Shown piece after piece: positions 1 to 7,427 of a stretch of DNA of 64,000 nt. The notes below the pieces were generated by a model. The model did not search any database. It was not told where the DNA came from and worked only from the letters and a program-made list of their open reading frames with translations. Numbering within the stretch: the first letter of the stretch is position 1; each line of letters begins with the position of its first letter. Origin of the DNA: Spirochaetales bacterium (lineage in GTDB: Bacteria > Spirochaetota > Spirochaetia > UBA9216); assembly GCA_016839055.1 (NCBI GenBank), contig JAEKNX010000001.1, positions 186,001 through 250,000 on the forward strand, in the 5' to 3' direction. The position numbers and the translations under genes were made by a program.

Positions 1-498
1 TGCTTTTTAGCCGCAAAACTTGCAGGCGCTGCTAAGATAATGGTCGCAGGTGTTGGAGAAGACAGAAAGGCGCTTGTTGAAAGTTACGGCGGAAGCTATA
101 TCGATGTGATGAAGACTGATCTGAAAGAAGCCGTAGCAAAATGGTCCGATGGTAAGAATGCAGGTGTTGTTTATGAATGCGTCGGCTCACAGCGAACGCT
201 GGACAGCTGCATAAGTGTTATGAAGCCCGGCGCCAAGCTGATGGTGATGGGCGTATTCGAAAAACCGCCAACCTTTCCAATGAACGACTTTCAGGAAGGC
301 GAGCGCAGGATGTATTCATCACAGGCTCACCTCGATGAAATAGGTGTCGCTCTGGATTATTTCTCAAAAGGCGATATAAATGCTGATGAGCTTATCACAC
401 GGGAAGTTACTCTGGACACGCTCGTAGTAGATGGTTTTGAGGAACTGATTAAAAACGGCCCAAAACACATTAAAATTGCAATAAAAATTAACGACTAA
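1..498 (+). CDS. Zinc-type MDR alcohol dehydrogenase, C-terminal part
   Basis: The reading frame is open from the first base, so the N-terminal half with the catalytic zinc site lies outside the window. What is visible is the end of the Rossmann domain and the closing catalytic lobe: an AKLAGAAKIMVAG segment like the NAD-binding fold, then VVYECVGSQRTLDSCI and LKPG-like VMKPGAKLMVMG, the usual pattern of sorbitol/threonine/alcohol dehydrogenases of the medium-chain family. The C-terminus (FEELIKNGPKHIKIAIKI) also fits the family. The next gene starts 13 bases downstream, so the two are probably one transcript. Substrate cannot be told from this part. Family call fairly sure, substrate unknown. 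Confidence 0.8.
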   Translation, partial: CFLAAKLAGAAKIMVAGVGEDRKALVESYGGSYIDVMKTDLKEAVAKWSDGKNAGVVYECVGSQRTLDSCISVMKPGAKLMVMGVFEKPPTFPMNDFQEGERRMYSSQAHLDEIGVALDYFSKGDINADELITREVTLDTLVVDGFEELIKNGPKHIKIAIKIND

Positions 499-511
499 AG
501 AGGTATATATT

Positions 512-1696
512 TTGAAAAATGCTAAATTTGGAACAAAGGCAGTTCATGCAGGACAGGAAGTTGATCCGTTAACCGGAGCACTTTTATCACCATTGTACAT
601 GACCAGCACCTATTGCTGGGACCAGGAAACACGGGAACGTTACCTATCTGGCGATAAAGAAGGAATTTATACCTACGGGCGTTCACGAAATCCAAATCAG
701 AACGAGCTGCAGGAAAAGATTGCTGCCCTTGAAGGTGCAGAGCGATGTCTTGTAACCGCATCAGGAATGGCTGCCATCTCTCTTGCTGTACTTAATGCTG
801 CTCACTCTGGTGATCACGTAATTGCATACAAGACCATTTACAGCGGATCATTCAAGTTGTTTACTCAGATTTTTGAAGAGTTTAAGATTGAAGTTTCCTT
901 CGTTGAAGATTTCTCTGATGAGACGATAGCCAAGGTAATGCAGCCGAACACCAAGGTTCTCTATGCAGAAACTGTGGCCAATCCTACTATGACTGTACTT
1001 GATATTGATGCCTTTGCAGCCTGTGCAAAGAAGAATAATCTGGTTTCCATAGTAGACAGTACCTTTACAACTCCCTACATGGTTCGACCCCTCGAACATG
1101 GGGTGGATGTAGTTGTACACAGCACTACAAAGTACCTCAACGGCCATGGCGACCTCATCGGTGGTGCAATTGTCGGCAAGAGTAGTTATATCGATAAAAT
1201 ACGCTCTTCCATCTATCAGGAACTCGGTCCTGTACCGAGCCCGTTCAGCTGCTGGCTGATGCTTCGCGGAATGAAAACCCTGCACCTTCGTATGCGCCAG
1301 CACTGTGAAAATGCACTTGTTGTCGCAAAGTGGCTTGAAGCAAATGACAAGATTGAAAGTGTTGAATATCCGGGACTCGAGAGTCACCCTAATTTTGAGC
1401 TTTCAAAAAGACTCTTTGGTGAAGCCGGAAGCGGTGGTATGATTTCTTTTATTGTTAAAGGCGGCCTGGATAAGGCTACGAAATTTGCGGATAATGTTGA
1501 GATTGCAAAATACTGTGTAAGTCTCGGAGACTGCGACACAATGATTCAGCAGCCCCCGCTGCAGACACATGGAATGCTGAAACCGGAAGTTCGTAGAGCA
1601 ATGGGTATTGAAGATGGACTCGTTCGTCTTTCAGTCGGTATTGAAGATGTCGAAGACATCATCAATAGTCTCGAGTCTGCTCTCAGCCTGATATAA
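512..1696 (+). CDS. Cys/Met metabolism PLP-dependent lyase/synthase
   Basis: A 394-residue fold-type I PLP enzyme of the cystathionine gamma-synthase / gamma-lyase / methionine gamma-lyase family. The Schiff-base lysine is K207 in [13 protein letters not shown]; the [13 protein letters not shown] segment and the ASGMAAI phosphate-binding turn are in place, and length is typical. The start is TTG at 512, chosen because AAAGAGG lies 9-14 bases upstream and the N-terminus FGTKAVHAG matches the family. The position equivalent to the methionine gamma-lyase active-site cysteine reads TIYSGSF, without Cys, so a classical methionine gamma-lyase is less likely than a cystathionine or O-acylhomoserine type enzyme. 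Follows the dehydrogenase closely and ends at a clear terminator. Confidence 0.88.
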   Translation: MKNAKFGTKAVHAGQEVDPLTGALLSPLYMTSTYCWDQETRERYLSGDKEGIYTYGRSRNPNQNELQEKIAALEGAERCLVTASGMAAISLAVLNAAHSGDHVIAYKTIYSGSFKLFTQIFEEFKIEVSFVEDFSDETIAKVMQPNTKVLYAETVANPTMTVLDIDAFAACAKKNNLVSIVDSTFTTPYMVRPLEHGVDVVVHSTTKYLNGHGDLIGGAIVGKSSYIDKIRSSIYQELGPVPSPFSCWLMLRGMKTLHLRMRQHCENALVVAKWLEANDKIESVEYPGLESHPNFELSKRLFGEAGSGGMISFIVKGGLDKATKFADNVEIAKYCVSLGDCDTMIQQPPLQTHGMLKPEVRRAMGIEDGLVRLSVGIEDVEDIINSLESALSLI

Positions 1697-1705
1697 GAAA
1701 TATTT

Positions 1706-1753
1706 GGTTATTCGCAGGAGTGGAAAACCAGGCCCCTGCGATAACCCTTTTTT
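1706..1753 (+). terminator. Rho-independent terminator
   Basis: GGTTATtCGCAGG at 1706-1718 pairs with CCTGCGaTAACC at 1735-1746, followed by CTTTTTT. It closes the dehydrogenase/PLP-enzyme transcript and implies that the following aldolase gene has its own promoter or depends on readthrough. Confidence 0.8.
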
Positions 1754-1828
1754 CTGGTTTCAATTTAACAGTTAATAACATGAAAGATAAAATTACTCTA
1801 AATAAATGATAAGGAAGGGTGAAATTCA

Positions 1829-2509
1829 ATGAAATTCGAAAGCGAAAGAAAAGAAATCATTCAAGCAGCCTTGAAACTCGACAAGTATGGACTTGTTGCG
1901 TTATCGGGCGGCAATGTAAGCGCGCGAATGGAGAACGGAGAAATCCTGGTTACACCGTCAGGTATGATTTATGAGGACATGATCGAACAAGATGTTCTGG
2001 TAGTCGATCTTGATGGAAATATTATTGAGGGAGAGCGATCCGCTTCTGTTGATACCGAAGCATTATTATACATTTTCAAGAATATGCCGCAGATCAACGC
2101 AGTTATACATACACATCAGCCCTATGCCACTGCGGTAAGCCTCGTAGCGGATGAGCTGCCTTGTATCGTTACAACCCTGCCAAATGCAACGAAGGGAGCG
2201 GTAAAGGTTCTGCCTTTTGCTTCGGCCGCAAGTATAGACATGGGCATTCAGACCGTCGAGAACGCAGGCGAACAGCTTGCGGTTATTTTGAAAAATCACG
2301 GTGTTATAGGTCTGGGCAGCAGTTTAAAAGAAGCGCTTTATTCATGCGTCTACCTTGAAGAAGCTGCTAAAACTTATATATATGCGCACAGTGTCAGCAA
2401 TGAGGTTTCCCAGTTGACGCCGGCGCAGGTTGAGCAGGCTGTCGATGTCTTCAAGTATTACGGACAAGGCAAAGCGCCAATGCCTGACGAAGTCACAAAG
2501 AAAGTTTAG
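1829..2509 (+). CDS. Class II aldolase / adducin-family aldolase (FucA-like)
   Basis: 226 residues, the usual length for L-fuculose-phosphate-type aldolases. The phosphate-binding SGGNVSAR loop is at residues 26-33, the catalytic glutamate is probably E77, and the zinc ligands H94 and H96 (VIHTHQPYA) and H157 (LKNHG) are all present, so the enzyme should be active. Such enzymes split a sugar 1-phosphate into dihydroxyacetone phosphate and an aldehyde. The ATG at 1829 follows an AAGGAAGGGTG ribosome site. Neighbours are an alcohol dehydrogenase, a Cys/Met PLP enzyme and a 2-oxoacid oxidoreductase, not fucose genes; the fucose-isomerase-like gene is 13 kb away. The aldehyde substrate is therefore open. 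Confidence 0.85.
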   Translation: MKFESERKEIIQAALKLDKYGLVALSGGNVSARMENGEILVTPSGMIYEDMIEQDVLVVDLDGNIIEGERSASVDTEALLYIFKNMPQINAVIHTHQPYATAVSLVADELPCIVTTLPNATKGAVKVLPFASAASIDMGIQTVENAGEQLAVILKNHGVIGLGSSLKEALYSCVYLEEAAKTYIYAHSVSNEVSQLTPAQVEQAVDVFKYYGQGKAPMPDEVTKKV

Positions 2510-2558
2510 AAAGATGAGCCTTTTTTAAAACTCGGTTAGTTTTGAAAAATACTCCTTC

Positions 2559-2612
2559 ATATCTAAGGTTGCAATTTCAAAAGTCACTTACTTTTGAAAT
2601 TGCCTCAGATAT
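2559..2612 (+). other. Long hairpin in the leader of the ferredoxin oxidoreductase operon
   Basis: GCAATTTCAAAAGT (2571-2584) and ACTTTTGAAATTGC (2590-2603) form a perfect 14-bp stem with a CACTT loop, extended by ATATCTAAG (2559-2567) against CTCAGATAT (2604-2612) after a short bulge. No T-run follows, so it is not a standard terminator. A second stem, GGAGGC (2653-2658) with GCCTCC (2669-2674), follows just upstream of the first gene of the operon and ties up an AAGGAGG element. Confidence 0.55.
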
Positions 2613-2721
2613 AAAGCATTTGAGATTATAAAGGAAGTTCTCTTTAGAAGAAGGAGGCAAATTAAATCGCCTCCAGTCTCTTATGTCCTTAGCATTAAAA
2701 TTTATCAGGGGGATACAGTTT

Positions 2722-3306
2722 ATGAATGAACGAATTGAAATTCGCTGGCATGGAAGAGGAGGTCAGGGTGCAAAAACTGCTTCACTTTTATTGGCAGATG
2801 TCGCATTTAGCCAGGGCCTTTACGTCCAGGGGTTTCCTGAGTACGGTCCGGAAAGAATGGGCGCGCCCATCACGGCATATACCCGGCTTAGCAGCAACCC
2901 TATACGTGTGCACTCAAATATTTATGAGCCCGATTTTGTAGCCGTTATGGATGAGACGCTGATAGGTCCGGTTGATGTAACGTCCGGCTTGAAAGAAGAC
3001 GGTGCCATTGTGGTTAACACCAGCAAAGAGCCGGCTGAGATCGCTGCGCTTCTAAAAGGATATAAAGGGAAGATATATACTGTCGATGCGGCAAGTATCT
3101 CACTGGCGACCATCGGACGAAATATTCCAAATACGCCAATGCTTGCAGCGGTAGTAAAGGTCAGCGGGGCAATGGACAAGGAAGCCTTTTTCGACAATAT
3201 GAGAAACTCTTTCAGTCATAAGTTTGCCTCAAAACCAGAGGTTGTTGACGGCAATATGAAAGCGCTGAAAATGTCTATGGACGGGGTTAATGTGTATGAA
3301 AGATAA
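2722..3306 (+). CDS. porC: 2-oxoacid (pyruvate):ferredoxin oxidoreductase, gamma subunit
   Basis: 194 residues. The N-terminal IRWHGRGGQGAKTAS and the GFPEYGPERMGAP segment are the hallmark of the gamma subunit of pyruvate/2-oxoisovalerate ferredoxin oxidoreductases. I chose the ATG at 2722 (MNERIEI), with AGGGGGA 9 bases upstream, over an in-frame ATG 13 codons earlier that lacks homologous sequence. It heads a four-gene operon in the order gamma-delta-alpha-beta, as in Thermotoga. The complex oxidises a 2-oxoacid with CoA to acyl-CoA, CO2 and reduced ferredoxin in the cytoplasm. Confidence 0.92.
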   Translation: MNERIEIRWHGRGGQGAKTASLLLADVAFSQGLYVQGFPEYGPERMGAPITAYTRLSSNPIRVHSNIYEPDFVAVMDETLIGPVDVTSGLKEDGAIVVNTSKEPAEIAALLKGYKGKIYTVDAASISLATIGRNIPNTPMLAAVVKVSGAMDKEAFFDNMRNSFSHKFASKPEVVDGNMKALKMSMDGVNVYER

Positions 3307-3604
3307 TAAGATGAAAGGTATCACACCGGAAAGCACCTATGACCAGATGACTCCGGGCGGGGCGATCTATGGGTCGGGAAATTCCGAGTTTTTTAATACC
3401 GGCGATTGGCGGGTTGCCATTCCGGCGTGGATTGAAGAAAACTGCAAGCATTGCCTGCTGTGCGTGCCGGTCTGTCCGGACAGTTCGATCCCGGTTAAAG
3501 ACGGTAAACGGCTGGATTTTGATTTTGATCATTGTAAGGGCTGCGGCATTTGTTATAAGGCCTGCCCGTTTAAAGCAATTACTTTTGAAAAAGACGGGAA
3601 ATAG
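3296..3604 (+). CDS. porD: 2-oxoacid (pyruvate):ferredoxin oxidoreductase, delta (ferredoxin) subunit
   Basis: A small protein of about 102 residues with two 4Fe-4S motifs, CKHCLLCVPVCPD and CKGCGICYKACP, preceded by the short PAWIEENC lead-in found in delta subunits. It carries electrons from the thiamine centre to free ferredoxin. The start overlaps the end of the gamma gene; ATG codons at 3290 and 3296 are both in frame, and the second is preferred because it leaves slightly more room after GGACGGGG. Overlap with the upstream gene suggests translational coupling. Confidence 0.9.
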   Translation: MKDNKMKGITPESTYDQMTPGGAIYGSGNSEFFNTGDWRVAIPAWIEENCKHCLLCVPVCPDSSIPVKDGKRLDFDFDHCKGCGICYKACPFKAITFEKDGK

Positions 3605-3612
3605 GAGGAAAC

Positions 3613-4794
3613 ATGTCTATAAGAGAACGATTTTCAGGCAATGAGGCGGTTTCAATCGCTATAAAGCAAATTAATCCTGATGTAATGGCAGCATTTCCAA
3701 TAACTCCGTCAACTGAGATTCCACAATATGTTTCGTCATATGTAGCAAACGGAGAAATAGATACAGAGTTTGTAGCTGTAGAATCAGAACACAGCTCAAT
3801 GTCTGCCTGTATCGGTGCCCAGGCCGCGGGCGCAAGAAGCATGACAGCGACATCTTCATGCGGTCTGGCTTTAATGTGGGAGATGCTATATGTCGCAGCA
3901 TCTTTAAGGCTGCCAATCACAATGCCGGTTGTCAATCGTGCGCTATCCGGGCCCATCAACATTAACAATGACCACAGTGATTCGATGGGAGCAAGGGATA
4001 CCGGCTGGATTCAGATGTATGCGGAAAACGCACAGGAAGCATATGACAACATGATACAGAGCGTTAGGATTGGCGAGCATAAAGATGTTCTTCTGCCTGT
4101 CATGACCTGTCAGGACGGCTTTATTACAAGCCATGCGGTTGAGAACATAAATATTCTTGAAACCGAAAAGGTGAAAGCCTTTGTAGGTGAATATAAGGCG
4201 GAGAAGTATCTGCTGAATCCTGAAGAGAATATCTCCATGGGGCCCTATGATATCAGCGCCTATTACATGGAGCATAAGTATCAGCAGGCTGTCTCCATGG
4301 AGAACGCAAAGAGGGTTATAGCTGAGGTTGCATCAGAGTTTGAAACTTTGTCCGGCCGCAAATATGACTTTATTGAAGAGTACAAAATGGATGACGCGGA
4401 CTTTGCAATTGTGATCATCGGTTCTTCAGCAGGAACAGCAAAAGACGCTGTAGATGAACTTCGCAATGAGGGCATTAAAGCAGGGCTTGTTAAAATACGC
4501 ATATTCAGACCTTTCCCGGCCGAGGAAATTGTTAAGGCACTCAAAAACGTAAAAGTTGTGGGTATCATGGACAAGGCCGAAGGCTATTCGAACAACGGCG
4601 GACCGCTCGGCGCAGAAGTTAAAGCGGCTCTTTACGGAAACGTAACGGGAGTCAAGGCCGTTAACTTCGTATATGGTCTTGGCGGTCGAGATGTGAAGAT
4701 TGAAAGCATTAAGACGGTATTTGAGCAGCTGTTAGAAGTTGATAAAACAGGTAAGGTGCCGGCGCACTATCAGTATCTTGGACTTAGGAAATAG
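3613..4794 (+). CDS. porA: 2-oxoacid (pyruvate):ferredoxin oxidoreductase, alpha subunit
   Basis: 393 residues, usual size for PorA. TGNEA-like SGNEAVSIAIKQINPD, AAFPITPSTEIPQY, and EFVAVESEHSSMSACIGA are close to the Thermotoga-type pyruvate synthase alpha subunit, and the ALSGPININNDHSD segment is also conserved. AGGAGG precedes the ATG by 5 bases, 8 bases after the delta gene. With the beta subunit it forms the thiamine-dependent core. Pyruvate is the most likely substrate by resemblance; 2-oxobutyrate, which a neighbouring PLP lyase could produce, is also plausible. Confidence 0.92.
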   Translation: MSIRERFSGNEAVSIAIKQINPDVMAAFPITPSTEIPQYVSSYVANGEIDTEFVAVESEHSSMSACIGAQAAGARSMTATSSCGLALMWEMLYVAASLRLPITMPVVNRALSGPININNDHSDSMGARDTGWIQMYAENAQEAYDNMIQSVRIGEHKDVLLPVMTCQDGFITSHAVENINILETEKVKAFVGEYKAEKYLLNPEENISMGPYDISAYYMEHKYQQAVSMENAKRVIAEVASEFETLSGRKYDFIEEYKMDDADFAIVIIGSSAGTAKDAVDELRNEGIKAGLVKIRIFRPFPAEEIVKALKNVKVVGIMDKAEGYSNNGGPLGAEVKAALYGNVTGVKAVNFVYGLGGRDVKIESIKTVFEQLLEVDKTGKVPAHYQYLGLRK

Positions 4795-4806
4795 GGGGGT
4801 AATCAA

Positions 4807-5742
4807 TTGGCCTATAATTTTAAAGAACAAATGAGCAAACCCGAGCGGCTCAGCGGCGGACACAGGCTCTGTGCCGGTTGTGGCGCGGGCATTGCAGTAC
4901 GTGGTGTTTTAAGAGCGCTTAAACCCGAGGATAAAGCCGTTATTTGCAGCGCAACCGGCTGCCTTGAAGTGTCGACCTGCCTCTATCCATATTCAGCATG
5001 GAATGATTCGTTTATTCATAACGCTTTCGAGAACGCGGGCGCGACAATCAGCGGCAGCGAAGCAGCGTATCGCTCATTGAAGAAGCAGGGTAAGGTAAAT
5101 GAAGACTACAAATTCATAGCCTTCGGCGGCGACGGCGGTACCTATGATATCGGATTCCAGTCACTCTCGGGTGCGATGGAGCGAGGTCATGACATGACCT
5201 ATGTCTGTTATGACAATGGCGCCTACATGAACACTGGTATTCAGCGATCATCAGGCACACCGATGTATGCAGATACTACAACCTCCACAGTCGGTAAAAA
5301 CAGTCCGGGAAAAATGCAGCAGGGGAAAAATCTAACCGAGATTATTGCTGCTCACAACGTGGCCTATGTGGCCCAAACGACGTTTATGAGCAACTTTAAA
5401 GACTTGCAGATGAAGGCTGAGAAAGCCCTCTATACACCCGGCGCCTCGTTTCTTAATATCATGGCTCCCTGCCCGCGCGGGTGGAGATATGAAACCGAAG
5501 ATATCATGGAAGTATGTAAAATGGCGGTAGAGACCTGCACATGGCCCATGTATGAAGTTGAGAATGGGAAATGGACACTCAATCACATGCCAAAAAACAA
5601 GCGTCCGGTTGAGGACTACTTGAAATTGCAGGGTCGTTTCAAACATTTATTTAAAAAAGGAAATGAGCACTTAATAAATGATATTCAAGTTGGTGTTGAT
5701 AAGAATTGGCAGGCGCTTCTTAAGAAGTGTGAGGTTGCTTAA
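4807..5742 (+). CDS. porB: 2-oxoacid (pyruvate):ferredoxin oxidoreductase, beta subunit
   Basis: 311 residues with the thiamine-diphosphate motif (GGDGGTYDIGFQSLSGAMER through DNGAYMNTG) and the cluster-binding cysteines in CAGCGAG and CSATGC expected for PorB. The start is TTG at 4807; GGGGGG lies just upstream and the protein begins AYNFKEQMSKPERLSGGHRLCAG, matching the family. It is the last gene of the operon and ends 10 bases before a strong terminator. Having separate gamma, delta, alpha and beta genes is unlike the single-chain enzyme of many fermenters. Confidence 0.92.
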   Translation: MAYNFKEQMSKPERLSGGHRLCAGCGAGIAVRGVLRALKPEDKAVICSATGCLEVSTCLYPYSAWNDSFIHNAFENAGATISGSEAAYRSLKKQGKVNEDYKFIAFGGDGGTYDIGFQSLSGAMERGHDMTYVCYDNGAYMNTGIQRSSGTPMYADTTTSTVGKNSPGKMQQGKNLTEIIAAHNVAYVAQTTFMSNFKDLQMKAEKALYTPGASFLNIMAPCPRGWRYETEDIMEVCKMAVETCTWPMYEVENGKWTLNHMPKNKRPVEDYLKLQGRFKHLFKKGNEHLINDIQVGVDKNWQALLKKCEVA

Positions 5743-5752
5743 TTAGAAATAT

Positions 5753-5789
5753 TTCTTCCCTGGTACAATTCCAGGGAAGAAAATTTTTT
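5753..5789 (+). terminator. Rho-independent terminator of the por operon
   Basis: An 11-bp perfect stem, TTCTTCCCTGG (5753-5763) with CCAGGGAAGAA (5771-5781), a 7-base loop and TTTTTT at 5784-5789. It sits right after the beta subunit stop codon. Confidence 0.9.
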
Positions 5790-5997
5790 GAAATCCTGCT
5801 CTGTTTATATTATGCGGTATCCTTAATCACCAGCAAAGATTTTTTTTAATTGAGTGTCTTCTGCTTCCCACAATTACATTATCCTTTCCCCACCAGATGC
5901 TTTTTTACTGCAAGTCGGGTAAATGTCGTCCTTCCGTCATTGTTTATATCGCTGAAACTGTCAGAATCGGTGTAAACTATTTTTTAAGGAGGCCGGA

Positions 5998-6576
5998 ATG
6001 AAACAGCCGGAAATCGGAGCGAAGGTACTGGACCTGAGAAAGAAGAAGGGCATGACCCAGGAGCAGCTTGCAGAGCTCTGCGGTCTTACTGACAGGACCA
6101 TTCAGCGGATAGAGGCAGGAAGTGCAGACCCCCGGAGCTACACACTCGAGGCTCTAAGCCTTCATCTTGATTATGATTTTTTATCTGAAAACCAGCCACG
6201 CAGTCTCTGGGCTGCAGCTCTTCACCTGAGCAGCTGCATCTGTATTGTACCGGTTCCAATTCTTATCTGGATTGTAGGTAGAAGATATCAGGAAATTGAT
6301 CATGACGCGAAAGCAGTTATCAACTTCCAGCTGACAATGACCGCAGTCTTCGCCATTTTGGCTGTTCTGGTCTTTGTTCCTGCCGGTGCTGCAGGATTTC
6401 TTGTTGAAAACGGATTGCCAGGCGGAAGAATCATAACCGGATCTGCGTTTTCACTAGTACTTCTTATTTGTTCCGGAATTCTCTGCTTTACCGAGGGGCT
6501 TATTAATACAATGAGGATTCTGTCCGGGAAGCAGGCGAAGTATATACCAAGTATAAAATTTATCAGCATGAAATGA
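5998..6576 (+). CDS. XRE-family regulator fused to a DUF4870 membrane domain
   Basis: 192 residues. Residues 8-62 form a Cro/CI-type helix-turn-helix (LRKKKGMTQEQLAELCGLTD, then RTIQRIEAGSADPRSYTLEA). The rest is a small membrane domain of the DUF4870 type: ALHLSSCICIVPVPILIWIV, then a polar DHDAKAVINFQLT stretch, then two further hydrophobic segments. That layout suggests a membrane-tethered DNA-binding protein whose signal is unknown. AAGGAGG precedes the ATG by 6 bases. It stands alone between the por terminator and the tRNA region. Domain call confident, role unknown. Confidence 0.82.
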   Translation: MKQPEIGAKVLDLRKKKGMTQEQLAELCGLTDRTIQRIEAGSADPRSYTLEALSLHLDYDFLSENQPRSLWAAALHLSSCICIVPVPILIWIVGRRYQEIDHDAKAVINFQLTMTAVFAILAVLVFVPAGAAGFLVENGLPGGRIITGSAFSLVLLICSGILCFTEGLINTMRILSGKQAKYIPSIKFISMK

Positions 6577-6613
6577 AGTGGAGGAATGTTTATCCCCTCA
6601 TGATAGTTGTTTC

Positions 6614-6690
6614 AGCCAGAATGGGGAATTGAACCAGAGCAGGATTCTCCGTCGGAGAATTATGCTCCACCTGCTCATTACAATGTGAGC
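6614..6690 (-). pseudogene. Degenerate tRNA-Thr 3' fragment (copy A)
   Basis: Read on the minus strand it carries an anticodon-arm remnant (GCTCACATTGTAATGAGC), an inserted hairpin, a damaged T-arm (GGTTCAATTCC) and the 3' acceptor strand ATTCTGGCT. The 5' half of a tRNA is missing. It is the most diverged copy and lacks the GGCGGGCTTTTTT tail found after the other copies. Confidence 0.65.
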
Positions 6691-6727
6691 GCGGACCGAT
6701 GAGATTAATATAAAAAAGCCCGCCTTC

Positions 6728-6790
6728 AGCCAGAAAAGGGATTCGAACCCAGAGCAGTCTTCTGCTCCACCTGCTCATTACGATGTGAGC
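6728..6790 (-). pseudogene. Degenerate tRNA-Thr 3' fragment (copy B)
   Basis: Minus strand: GCTCACATCGTAATGAGC anticodon arm with an 8-base loop, a GGAGCAGaagaCTGCTCT hairpin where the variable region should be, an intact T-arm (GGGTTCGAATCCC) and TTCTGGCT, then the GGCGGGCTTTTTT terminator. No D-arm or 5' acceptor strand. Confidence 0.7.
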
Positions 6791-6827
6791 GCGGACCGAT
6801 GAGATTAATATAAAAAAGCCCGCCTTC

Positions 6828-6904
6828 AGCCAGAAAAGGGAATTGAACCCAGAGCAGGATTCTCCTTCGGAGTCTTCTGCTCCACCTGCTCATTACGAGT
6901 GAGC
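6828..6904 (-). pseudogene. Degenerate tRNA-Thr 3' fragment (copy C)
   Basis: Minus strand: GCTCACTCGTAATGAGC anticodon arm identical to the intact gene, then a larger inserted hairpin (GGAGCAGaagactcc...ggagaatcCTGCTCT), a T-arm with one change (GGGTTCAATTCCC), TTCTGGCT and the GGCGGGCTTTTTT tail. Lies immediately downstream of the intact tRNA in transcription order. Confidence 0.7.
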
Positions 6905-6941
6905 GCGGACCAATGAGATTAATATAAAAAAGCCCGCCTTC

Positions 6942-7013
6942 AGCCAGAAAAGGGATTCGAACCCTTGACCTGCTCATTACGAGTGAGCTGCTCTACCCCT
7001 GAGCTATTCTGGC
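6942..7013 (-). tRNA. tRNA-Thr (anticodon CGT)
   Basis: A complete 72-base cloverleaf on the minus strand: acceptor GCCAGAA/TTCTGGC, discriminator T, D-arm GCTC AGGGGTA GAGC, anticodon arm GCTCA CTCGTAA TGAGC giving CGT (reads ACG, threonine), a short AGGTC variable region, and T-arm AAGGG TTCGAAT CCCTT. CCA is not encoded. The 5' leader AGCCCGCC (7018-7025 region) is complementary to the 3' trailer GGCGGGCT, which runs into TTTTTT, so leader and trailer can pair into a stem that brackets the tRNA and ends in a terminator-like U tract. Confidence 0.93.
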
Positions 7014-7073
7014 ACGCTGGCGGGCTGATGTTAACCCTTTATATTATTTAAAAGAACTGCAAACAGTAAACGT

Positions 7074-7106
7074 CGGTCCGTCCTCTACGCGCTGAGCTAT
7101 TCTGGC
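7074..7106 (-). pseudogene. tRNA-Thr 5' fragment (copy E)
   Basis: Minus strand: the same CAGCCCGCCAGCGT leader and GCCAGAATAGCTCAG acceptor/D-arm start as the intact tRNA, then GCGCGTAGAGGACGGACCG, after which similarity stops. Only the 5' acceptor strand and most of a D-arm remain. Spacing to the same motif in the intact gene is 93 bases. Confidence 0.65.
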
Positions 7107-7167
7107 ACGCTGGCGGGCTGAAATTAAACAATTAAATATTTAACCAGAACTTAAAAGCGGTGGCAGG

Positions 7168-7200
7168 CGGTCCGTCCTCTACACGCTGAGCTATTCTGGC
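7168..7200 (-). pseudogene. tRNA-Thr 5' fragment (copy F)
   Basis: Minus strand: GCCAGAATAGCTCAGCGTGTA followed by GAGGACGGACCG, nearly the same as copy E, 94 bases further out. The leader upstream of it (ATATTGGAGT) differs from the other copies, so this is the outer edge of the array. Confidence 0.62.
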
Positions 7201-7369
7201 ACTCCAATATCAGACGAATCATTGAAACATCCAGTATTGAATTCGAAGTATTTCCATCTGGAATGATGGGAAACTCCACATCTTAATCCCGTAAAATGGA
7301 ATAAGATTGCTTGATACTACTGAAAAACCGCCTCTGTTTCAAGCGGTATAAATAATAATTATGAATCCT
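7201..7369. other. Intergenic stretch with no recognised feature
   Basis: AT-rich spacer between the tRNA array and the UspA promoter. A short stem, ACCGCCTCTG/CAAGCGGT, is visible near 7328-7349, but no reading frame or RNA family is recognised. Confidence 0.4.
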
Positions 7370-7397
7370 TTGTTTTAGACGGGTTTCATACTATAAT
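7370..7397 (+). promoter_or_regulatory. Promoter of the UspA gene
   Basis: TTGTTT at 7370-7375, 16-base spacer, TATAAT at 7392-7397. The start codon is 31 bases beyond the -10 box and is preceded by AAAGGAG. Confidence 0.65.
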
Positions 7398-7427
7398 GGT
7401 GTAATCCAGTACGAAAGGAGTTAAACC

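Noticed and set aside
512-1696. Calling the PLP enzyme methionine gamma-lyase outright
   Set aside because: The segment that holds the characteristic active-site cysteine reads TIYSGSF here, so the specific activity is not supported.
6590-6977. Two overlapping minus-strand reading frames (62 and 83 codons) with internal repeats
   Set aside because: They run through the tRNA fragment array; their repeated peptide pattern comes from the repeated tRNA pieces and terminators, not from a protein gene.
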